Shown here one piece after another: positions 5,610-12,042 of a DNA stretch of 12,042 nt. The stretch spans positions 1-12,042 of the forward strand of contig JACMLD010000520.1 in NCBI GenBank assembly GCA_014379785.1, given 5' to 3'. Source of the stretch: Chitinophagaceae bacterium. Lineage in GTDB: Bacteria > Bacteroidota > Bacteroidia > Chitinophagales > Chitinophagaceae. Under the pieces are notes generated by a model that saw nothing but the letters and a program-made list of their open reading frames with translations, was not told the origin of the DNA and did no database searches. Every line of letters begins with the position of its first letter. The stretch's first letter is position 1. A program made the position numbers and the translations under genes.

Positions 5610-7064
5610 ATGTTTAGCCAGGTACAATCCCAAAAACAGCAACATAAGATTCTCCCCCAGCAGATTGAACTTCTCAATCTATTCCACCTGAATTCATTGG
5701 AACTGGAACTTCGTATTCAGGATGAACTGAACGAAAATCCGTTATTGGAAGAAACCGCTTTTCAGGAAGATGGAGCAGCCGACAAATTTTCGAAAGAGAC
5801 CGTTCAGGATTTTCAGAACTGGGAGGAATATGGTTATGACGATATTCCGGACTACAAGACTGAATATGAAAATTACTTTGCCGCCAACCAGCTCCCCGAC
5901 AAGCCTCTTGCGGACTCCGTCGATTTTCGCGAAGATCTGAAAAAGCAGTGTCGCTTTACCGATTTTCCTGATGAGAAATATTTTATTCTCGACTTTCTGA
6001 TCGACTCACTCAATGAAAGTGGTTTTCTGGAGCAGGATTCAGAAGCCCTTGCCACCGAAATTTCATTTAAAAAGAATATCTGGGTTGAGCCGCAGGATAT
6101 TGACGACATGAGTCGCTTTATCATGAATCTGGAACCCTTGGGCGTTGCTACGCGCAACGTACAGGAGTATCTCATGTTCCGCCTGGAAAAAATGAATACC
6201 AAGCGTCCGGACGTGAAGATGGCAATCCAGCTACTCAAAAATCACTATACCGATCTGCACAGCTGCAATATTGAAAAGATAAAAAGAAGTTTGAAACTGG
6301 AAGACGATGAGATCAAGATCGTTCTTCACCTGCTTGCCACGCTCGGCAACAAACCGGTTGTGACTGCGGTGACATCCACACAGGTCAACAACAGCATTTT
6401 GCCCGACTTCATCGTAACACAGGATGGCGAGCAACTGACTGTGGCACTTTATCGCCAACGCTCATCAAATCTGCACATCAGTCAGTCCTGGGTAGAGATG
6501 GTGCAGTCTGCCGAGCAGGATGCCAGCAATGCGAAGGCTGCCAAACAGTATCTCAGAAGCAAACTATCTGCAGCACAATGGTTTTTGAGCGCCATTCAAC
6601 AACGTGAATCCAACATGCTGAAAGTAATGAAGGCGATTGTGGAACTGCAGCATGAATATTTTCTTTACGGAGATATCATGATGCTGAAGCCCATGATTTT
6701 GAAACACATTGCTGATAAAGTAGGTGTTGACATTTCTACGGTATCAAGGATAACCTGTAATAAATACGCTGAGACCCCATTTGGAACTATCTTGCTGAAA
6801 GATCTTTTCACAGAAGGCATTGTCAACAAAGAAGGAAATAATATCAGCAACCGTGTTATCCAGACTACCATTGAAGAGATTATTTCTACAGAAGATAAAA
6901 AGACGCCCTATACCGATCAGCAACTGGTATCGATCCTTGGTACCAAAGGTTATAATGTAGCAAGGCGCACCGTAGCCAAGTACCGCGAGCTGCTCAATAT
7001 TCCGGTAACACAGATGAGAGCGCTCTGGAGCAACAACCTAAGTAACAAAACCAACCCCGAATAG
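5610..7064 (+). CDS. rpoN: RNA polymerase sigma-54 factor (divergent RpoN)
   Basis: This 484-residue protein has all RpoN parts. Region I is Gln- and Leu-rich (1-48, QSQKQQHKILPQQIELLNLF, then ELNENPLLEE) and contacts the activator. An acidic region II follows (about 50-110), then the core-binding domain (about 115-300), the helix-turn-helix that reads the -12 element (about 363-385, LKHIADKVGVDISTVSRIT) and the RpoN box ARRTVAKYRE (451-460), which reads the -24 element. DNA-contacting motifs are canonical, but the core-binding part is not. The usual DPPGVGAR reads EPLGVATR (175-182), the usual NPKPG reads GNKPV (246-250), and KLSPQQIQL in region I reads KILPQQIEL. This suggests a specialised paralog rather than the housekeeping RpoN, though a second copy cannot be seen here. 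It heads a four-gene operon; its TAG is followed by TAA and then the activator ATG, 3 bases after the stop. Confidence 0.95.
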   Translation: MFSQVQSQKQQHKILPQQIELLNLFHLNSLELELRIQDELNENPLLEETAFQEDGAADKFSKETVQDFQNWEEYGYDDIPDYKTEYENYFAANQLPDKPLADSVDFREDLKKQCRFTDFPDEKYFILDFLIDSLNESGFLEQDSEALATEISFKKNIWVEPQDIDDMSRFIMNLEPLGVATRNVQEYLMFRLEKMNTKRPDVKMAIQLLKNHYTDLHSCNIEKIKRSLKLEDDEIKIVLHLLATLGNKPVVTAVTSTQVNNSILPDFIVTQDGEQLTVALYRQRSSNLHISQSWVEMVQSAEQDASNAKAAKQYLRSKLSAAQWFLSAIQQRESNMLKVMKAIVELQHEYFLYGDIMMLKPMILKHIADKVGVDISTVSRITCNKYAETPFGTILLKDLFTEGIVNKEGNNISNRVIQTTIEEIISTEDKKTPYTDQQLVSILGTKGYNVARRTVAKYRELLNIPVTQMRALWSNNLSNKTNPE

Positions 7065-7067
7065 TAA

Positions 7068-8552
7068 ATGCAAAATCAAATGAAAAAAATCCTGGTTATT
7101 GATGATGATAAGGATATGTGTCTTTTGCTGAACCGCTTCCTGACCCGGAAAGGTTTTGAAGTGACCGAAATTTACAATGGTAAAAAAGCGCTCGCATATC
7201 TTGAAACATCACAACCGGATCTCGTGATGTGCGATTTCAGACTGGAAGACATGGATGGTACCACGCTGCTTGTGAAGATCAAGGAAAAGTTTCCGTCGAT
7301 GCCGATCATCATTATGACCGGCTACAGCGATATGAGAACAGCAGTACAGGTAATGAAAATGGGTGCACTCGATTATGTTACAAAACCCCTGCTGCCTGAT
7401 GAGATTCTCATCACCATTCAGCAGGCATTGGATCATACAGCCGAAAAAACAAGCGGCGAAACCAGCACCACAACAACTACCACAGCTGCGTCGACAGAGA
7501 AAAAAGAAAAACAAACCGGGGCCACTTATTCCGGTCAGTATATTTTTGGAACGACTGATGCGATGCGCAAGATCATCAAACAGGTTGACCTTGTAGCACC
7601 TACCAATTACAGTGTAATCATCTACGGTGAGAGCGGAAGCGGAAAGGAGGCAATTGCACAGGAAATTCACAAACGCAGCAAGAGAAAAGACAAGCCTTTT
7701 GTGGCGATAGATTGCGGCGCGCTTTCGAAAGAACTGGCGGGCAGCGAGCTGTTCGGTCATGAGAAAGGAGCCTTTACAGGTGCACTTAATCAAAAGATAG
7801 GAAGTTTTGAACACGCAAATGGCGGCACCATCTTTCTAGATGAAATATCAAACCTTTCCTACGATATCCAGGTTTCTCTGCTGCGCGTTGTGCAGGAAAG
7901 AAAGGTACGACGCGTAGGTGGCGTGAAAGACATTGACCTCGATGTTAGAATAATCATCGCGAGCAACGAATTGTTGTGGAATGCAACAAGGGCAGGAAAG
8001 TTTAGAGAAGATTTGTACCATCGCTTCAACGAATTCACGATCAATATTCCACCACTGCGTGAGCGCAAAGATGACCTGATGCTTTTTGCAAATCACTTTC
8101 TCAAACTCACGAATGAGGAACTTGCAAAGAATGTAACCGGATTTTCACCGGAGGTGGAAAACATATTCAAAAGTTATGTGTGGTACGGTAACCTGCGCGA
8201 ACTGAAAAATGTGATCAAGAGAGCAACTTTGCTGACCGACACTGATTTGATCGAGCCGACCTCACTTCCATTTGAAATTGCACATTACAGCAAATTACAG
8301 TTCAGCGAGAACGCTGAAGGTAGTCCGGCCCCGATGATTTCTTCCTATAATGAACCGGCCGCTGTAATTAACAAACCTCAGATAAGCGAAACATCATTGA
8401 AAGAAGCGAGCATTGACGCGGAGTATGAAATGATTTTGCAGGCCCTTAAGCAGGCCAATTACAATAAAAGCAAAGCCGCCAAAATACTCAAGATTGACAG
8501 AAAGACGCTGTACAATAAAATGAGTCAGTATCAGGAATTAAAAAACCAATAG
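7068..8552 (+). CDS. NtrC-family sigma-54-dependent response regulator (REC-AAA+-Fis HTH)
   Basis: This 494-residue activator has three domains. The receiver spans 6-122, with D12-D14, acceptor D56, T84 and K106-P107. The AAA+ ATPase spans about 158-400, with Walker A GESGSGKE (187-194), the sigma-54-contacting GAFTGA loop (234-239), Walker B GGTIFLDEI (252-260), arginine fingers R313/R319 in FREDLYHRF and sensor II at 372-379. A Fis-type helix-turn-helix forms the C-terminus (about 450-490, NKSKAAKILKIDRKTLYNKM). Phosphorylation should trigger oligomerisation and ATP-driven opening of sigma-54 promoters. The Thr-rich linker (132-139) is low-complexity. Sensor II reads WYGNLREL instead of the usual WPGN(V/L)REL. 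A second in-frame ATG at 7080 directly before KKILVIDDD is an alternative start. It sits between the sigma factor and two kinases, 3 and 4 bases from its neighbours, so a dedicated pairing with that sigma factor is likely. Confidence 0.95.
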   Translation: MQNQMKKILVIDDDKDMCLLLNRFLTRKGFEVTEIYNGKKALAYLETSQPDLVMCDFRLEDMDGTTLLVKIKEKFPSMPIIIMTGYSDMRTAVQVMKMGALDYVTKPLLPDEILITIQQALDHTAEKTSGETSTTTTTTAASTEKKEKQTGATYSGQYIFGTTDAMRKIIKQVDLVAPTNYSVIIYGESGSGKEAIAQEIHKRSKRKDKPFVAIDCGALSKELAGSELFGHEKGAFTGALNQKIGSFEHANGGTIFLDEISNLSYDIQVSLLRVVQERKVRRVGGVKDIDLDVRIIIASNELLWNATRAGKFREDLYHRFNEFTINIPPLRERKDDLMLFANHFLKLTNEELAKNVTGFSPEVENIFKSYVWYGNLRELKNVIKRATLLTDTDLIEPTSLPFEIAHYSKLQFSENAEGSPAPMISSYNEPAAVINKPQISETSLKEASIDAEYEMILQALKQANYNKSKAAKILKIDRKTLYNKMSQYQELKNQ

Positions 8553-8556
8553 CGGA

Positions 8557-10530
8557 ATGAACAACGATGACAAAGGTGTTGACCCCAGGGAAGCACTGAA
8601 AATGATGCTGCACAATGGAGAAGGCCAGGCATTCAATGATAACCTTGCCGATTTCTTCCCAGCAATCATTTACGTGTACGACACAAGCAACAAAAAGTTG
8701 CGCTTTGTCAATAAGAAAATGACCGACCTGCTCGGATACAGCTTTGACGATGTCAGCGGGTGGGACAACGACATGATGAAACTCGTCTTCAGCGAGGACG
8801 TTGAAATGGTACAGTCAGAATTACTAAAATATTCTGAGCTCACAGACACCGACAGTCACACTTATAAGTCCAGGCTGAACCGCAAGGAAGGCGACTGGAA
8901 ATATTTCAAAACAATGGGCAGGGTAATAAAAAGAGACGAGCAGGGCAAACCTGCGTCGCTGCTTTTTATTGCCCAGGACATTACCGACGAAATGAAAACG
9001 GAAGCGGAGATAAAATCAATCAACGATTTTAACCGCGAAACCGAAGAATTACTGCAATTCGGCACCTGGGAGATTACTCTTGAAACTGGCAAGCTCAAGT
9101 GTTCAAACGGAATATATAAATTACTGGAGCTTGAAAAGGGTGAGAGCAAAGACATCACACAGGATTTTTATTTTAAACACGTGCTCCCGGAAGATCTTCC
9201 CAACCTGAAAGCTGCCATCGCTGTCGCGGTGGAAAACAAAACGAATTTCGAATACAGTTACAGTATTGTGACGGCAGATAACAAAGTCAGAAAGGTAACC
9301 ACCCGCGCCAAGCCGGTGATGGATGAAAATAAAGTTGTAAAAAGTATTCTCGGCACCAGCTGGGACATTACTGACCAGTACAATCTGTATCATGATCTAT
9401 TGCTTTATAAGGAGATGATACTTGAGAAAGAACAATTTCTCAATCATGGTTCATGGGAAGTGCATGTACCCACCGGGAAAACAGCGTGGTCAGAAGGCAT
9501 GTACCGGCTCTTTGGATATTCTCCTGCGGATGTAAACACCATACCAGCAGATCTTTTCTCTTCCCACCAGTCAAAAGACGATAGCGCCCGCGGAATTGCG
9601 GAGCGCGAAAAGGCGCTGAAGGCACAGGACTATTATATCATTGAAGAAATGATTACCTCCAAAGAGGGAAAAAAGAAAAGACTGGAAACTTTTGGCAAAC
9701 TGATAAGAGATGAAAAAGGTCAGCCGGTAAAAATTGTCGGCACCACAAGAGATGTTTCTCAATTGAGAGAATATGAGCAGCAGCTCGAAAGAAAACTGCG
9801 TGATCTTGATCGCTCAAACAAGGAGCTGGAGGAATTTGCATATGTAGCATCGCATGACTTGCAGGAACCCCTCCGCAAGGTGACCACCTTTGGCGAGCGT
9901 CTGAAGGTAAAATGTGAAAATGAATTGGGAGAAGAAGGCAGGATGTATCTGAAAAGAATGTTGACATCTGCGGAAAACATGCGTCTGCTGATTGAGAACC
10001 TCCTCGAATACTCAAGGGTTACAAGAATCACCCGCGCCTTCGAGACTATTGAACTGAATACGGTAGTCTCAGAGGTAAGAACAGAGCTGGAATTGAAAGT
10101 AGAGGAAGCGAAGACAATTATTACACCGTCAGAACTGCCGGAAATTGAGGGCGATGCAGGCCAGCTGCGGCAGTTGTTTAACAACCTGATTTCAAATTCT
10201 ATTAAATTCAGAAAACAGGACGTTGTCAACGAGATCAAAATAACATCAACAGTGCTGAGTGATGAAGAGAAAGACCGTTTGCAGCTTCCCATGGAAAAGC
10301 TTTATTACAGGATTCAGTTGGAAGACAATGGAATTGGGTTTGAAGAAGAATATGCAGAAAAGATTTTCCAGATTTTTCAGCGTCTCCATGGCAAATCTGA
10401 ATATCCCGGCACGGGCATCGGCCTGGCCATTTGCAAAAGAATTGTAGACAACCATCATGGTGTCATTTTCGCAGAGAATGTGCCGCGGAAAGGCGCCCGG
10501 TTTACAGTGATATTACCAGAAAAACAATAA
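8557..10530 (+). CDS. Soluble multi-PAS sensor histidine kinase
   Basis: This 657-residue cytoplasmic kinase has no transmembrane segment or signal peptide. Three PAS/PAC modules precede the kinase core: about 28-145 (FFPAIIYVYD, ending FIAQDITDE), about 160-275 (ending LGTSWDITDQ) and about 290-403 (ending VGTTRDVSQ). The second and third resemble each other (FGTWEITLETGK versus HGSWEVHVPTGK), pointing to an internal duplication. A coiled-coil linker (about 403-426) leads to HisKA with H433 in the standard ASHDLQEPLRK. HATPase_c has N547 (LISNSIKF), G1 DNGIGF (590-595) and G2 GTGIGLAI (618-625). Every catalytic motif is intact, unlike the CHASE3 kinase at 4015-5406. It follows the NtrC-type gene by 4 bases, so it probably feeds the activator directly or through the receiver of the next protein. 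The signal is presumably an intracellular ligand, redox state or cofactor bound by a PAS domain. Confidence 0.93.
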   Translation: MNNDDKGVDPREALKMMLHNGEGQAFNDNLADFFPAIIYVYDTSNKKLRFVNKKMTDLLGYSFDDVSGWDNDMMKLVFSEDVEMVQSELLKYSELTDTDSHTYKSRLNRKEGDWKYFKTMGRVIKRDEQGKPASLLFIAQDITDEMKTEAEIKSINDFNRETEELLQFGTWEITLETGKLKCSNGIYKLLELEKGESKDITQDFYFKHVLPEDLPNLKAAIAVAVENKTNFEYSYSIVTADNKVRKVTTRAKPVMDENKVVKSILGTSWDITDQYNLYHDLLLYKEMILEKEQFLNHGSWEVHVPTGKTAWSEGMYRLFGYSPADVNTIPADLFSSHQSKDDSARGIAEREKALKAQDYYIIEEMITSKEGKKKRLETFGKLIRDEKGQPVKIVGTTRDVSQLREYEQQLERKLRDLDRSNKELEEFAYVASHDLQEPLRKVTTFGERLKVKCENELGEEGRMYLKRMLTSAENMRLLIENLLEYSRVTRITRAFETIELNTVVSEVRTELELKVEEAKTIITPSELPEIEGDAGQLRQLFNNLISNSIKFRKQDVVNEIKITSTVLSDEEKDRLQLPMEKLYYRIQLEDNGIGFEEEYAEKIFQIFQRLHGKSEYPGTGIGLAICKRIVDNHHGVIFAENVPRKGARFTVILPEKQ

Positions 10531-10545
10531 ACTCCTTTTTGAACC

Positions 10546-11988
10546 ATGCCTATCGACAGGACGCCCACCCGCATACTGATTGTGGATGATGATGAAGACG
10601 ACTTCTTTATTACCAGTGAATATCTCAAAAGCATTGAAGGCAATAAATTTGTTATTGAATGGTCGCACAAATACAGTGACGGACTCGCAAAAATGATGGA
10701 ACGCAAATACGATGTGTATTTCGTGGACTACAGGCTGGGTGCAAAAACCGGTCTGGATCTCCTGAAAGAGGCCATTGCGAACCACTGCGAAGAGCCTATT
10801 ATTCTTTTAACCGGCAAGGGGAATCATGAAATCGATATCCAGGCCATGCAGGCCGGTGCGGTGGATTACCTTGTAAAACCAGAACTGAATACAGAAAAGC
10901 TGGAGCGCTGTATCCGGTATGCGCTGGAACGTTCTGCAGGTATAAAGGCGCTCAAGGCAAACGAAAGAAAATTCAGGAACATATTTGAGAAATCAAAAGA
11001 CTCGGTTTTTGTAACAGACAGCAATCTTCGGTTTCGTGAAGTAAATCCGGCCACCGCAAATATTCTTGGTTACAGCGTTAATGAACTGCTGAACATGACG
11101 CTGTATGATCTGCTGGCCAATCCAAGTGACAAGGTCTGGATTCAGAAGCAGCTGTCTGTTGTGGGTTCTCTCAACGACAAAGAGATGGAACTGATCACCG
11201 CCAATGACGACAAAAAAAGTTGCGTGGTGGCTGTATCATTTGAAACGAATCCCGATGGTACACACTATGCCCAGGGTCTTATTCATGACATTACCAATTT
11301 AAAAAAGGCAGAAAAAACCACACTCCAGGCAGAAAAACTCAGGGCCGCGGGCAGGTTGGTTCGTACGCTCGCACACGAGGTTAGGAATCCGCTGAACAAT
11401 ATCAATCTGTCAGTCGAACAACTTTCACCTGAAATAACCGAAGATACCGGACGGCTTTATCTGGATATCATCAATAGAAACAGCAAACGGATCGGCGATT
11501 TGATCTCGGAATTGCTTGACACCTCAAGACCGGCTGAAATAGTATTGCAGAAGACATCATTACAGGCGATTCTGGACGAGAGCATCGCTGCGTCGCTCGA
11601 CAGGATTACGCTAAAGAGAATAAAACTCTCCGTTACCTATCCCGATGACGCCGCATATATCATGGCAGACATGGGAAAGCTGAAGATCGCCTTTCTGAAT
11701 ATCATTATCAACGCCATAGAAGCAATGGAAGAGGAAAAGGGACAGCTTTCGATATCGCTGGTATCAGAAAAAAGCCAACACATTATCAGCATTGCTGACA
11801 ATGGTACCGGCATCAGCGAAGAAAATCTTTCGCGGCTTTTTGAGCCATATTTTACTTCAAAAAGAAATGGGTTGGGCCTGGGATTGGCCGCAACCCTTAA
11901 TATCATTCAATCTCACAAAGGATCGATAGATGTTATTTCTACAATCAATCAGGGTACAAATTTCCTGATCCGATTTGAACCGATTTAG
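10546..11988 (+). CDS. Receiver-PAS-histidine kinase of NtrB type
   Basis: This 480-residue soluble protein starts with a receiver domain (about 8-128: D14-D16, acceptor D61 in YFVDYRLG, T89, K111-P112). A PAS domain (about 138-255, ending LIHDITNLKK) and a kinase core follow. HisKA carries H277 in LAHEVRNPLNN, and HATPase_c has N389 (IIINAIEAM), G1 DNGTGI (418-423), the FEPYFTSK block (432-439) and G2 GLGLGLA (442-448). The HEVRNPLN and FEPYFTSK motifs belong to the NtrB-like class that typically phosphorylates NtrC-type activators, fitting the operon. An N-terminal receiver suggests input by phosphotransfer from another kinase, with the three-PAS kinase encoded 15 bases upstream as the obvious donor. 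Order of flow is inferred. All active-site residues look intact. It is the last gene of the sigma-54 operon that I can see. Confidence 0.93.
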   Translation: MPIDRTPTRILIVDDDEDDFFITSEYLKSIEGNKFVIEWSHKYSDGLAKMMERKYDVYFVDYRLGAKTGLDLLKEAIANHCEEPIILLTGKGNHEIDIQAMQAGAVDYLVKPELNTEKLERCIRYALERSAGIKALKANERKFRNIFEKSKDSVFVTDSNLRFREVNPATANILGYSVNELLNMTLYDLLANPSDKVWIQKQLSVVGSLNDKEMELITANDDKKSCVVAVSFETNPDGTHYAQGLIHDITNLKKAEKTTLQAEKLRAAGRLVRTLAHEVRNPLNNINLSVEQLSPEITEDTGRLYLDIINRNSKRIGDLISELLDTSRPAEIVLQKTSLQAILDESIAASLDRITLKRIKLSVTYPDDAAYIMADMGKLKIAFLNIIINAIEAMEEEKGQLSISLVSEKSQHIISIADNGTGISEENLSRLFEPYFTSKRNGLGLGLAATLNIIQSHKGSIDVISTINQGTNFLIRFEPI

Positions 11989-11992
11989 AAGT

Positions 11993-12042
11993 TCAGTTTA
12001 TCATTTTCGCCGTGCCTTCCCGATGATCCAGATTATCAGACC
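11993..12042 (-). CDS. Possible 3' end of a convergent minus-strand gene (partial)
   Basis: After the last operon gene the remaining 54 bases hold no plus-strand feature that I can support. On the minus strand two frames are open from the window edge. One ends at a TGA at 11993-11995 (last residues REGTAKMIN). The other ends at 12001-12003 (last residues LIIWIIGKARRK). Convergent genes elsewhere in this window end within a few bases of each other, so a minus-strand gene ending here would fit. With only about 15 codons I cannot choose the frame or name a family. Confidence 0.3.
   Translation of the reverse strand, partial: SDNLDHREGTAKMIN

Noticed and set aside
7461..7498. Thr-rich tract in the activator as a repeat element or frameshift site
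   Set aside because: The codons vary (ACC, ACA, ACT) and the frame is open on both sides. It is simply a low-complexity inter-domain linker.
7209..7814. 201-codon open frame on the minus strand inside the activator gene
   Set aside because: It is antisense to the receiver and AAA+ domains, whose motifs are intact on the plus strand. Its product is Cys-rich with no family-like pattern, so it is a shadow frame.

Overview
The window looks like a Bacteroidota chromosome, probably of the Chitinophagaceae/Sphingobacteriales type. This rests on a two-membrane TamB-type protein with the Bacteroidota N-terminal pattern, the 'ASHDLQEPLRK' class of histidine kinases with stand-alone receiver proteins, A-rich leaders without strong Shine-Dalgarno sequences, and tightly packed genes. 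The genus is not resolvable from the sequence. I see no rRNA, tRNA, CRISPR array, insertion sequence or phage remnant.

Layout. (1) 1-1320, minus strand: a stand-alone receiver protein followed by the 5' part of a large TamB/AsmA-like envelope protein that runs off the left edge. (2) 1321-1584: a non-coding region with a candidate sigma-54 (-24/-12) promoter at 1526-1541. (3) 1585-2623, plus strand: a three-gene envelope-stress type cluster (YtxH-domain protein, DUF1469/holin-superfamily-III membrane protein, unknown amphipathic protein), with a strong intrinsic-terminator hairpin between the first and second genes. (4) 2624-3061, minus: an Rcp1-like single-domain response regulator, its stop codon directly abutting that of the preceding gene. 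(5) 3152-4018, plus: a YghA/YhdF-type short-chain dehydrogenase. (6) 4015-5406, minus: a CHASE3 membrane histidine kinase with an unusual H-box (His-Arg). (7) 5610-11988, plus: a four-gene operon consisting of a divergent sigma-54 factor, an NtrC-type sigma-54 activator, a soluble three-PAS histidine kinase, and a REC-PAS-histidine kinase of NtrB type, with gaps of only 3, 4 and 15 bases. (8) 11989-12042: a short tail that may hold the 3' end of another minus-strand gene.

How it may work together (inference). About half of the window is one self-contained sigma-54 circuit: the sigma factor, its AAA+ activator and two cytosolic kinases. The sigma factor departs from the family at several normally conserved motifs, so it may be a second, specialised RpoN. 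The only good -24-like element I found lies 5' of the YtxH/holin stress cluster. This suggests a testable model in which the operon controls a general or envelope stress response that includes the YtxH cluster and perhaps the dehydrogenase. The CHASE3 kinase and the two single-domain receivers would be additional phosphorelay parts.
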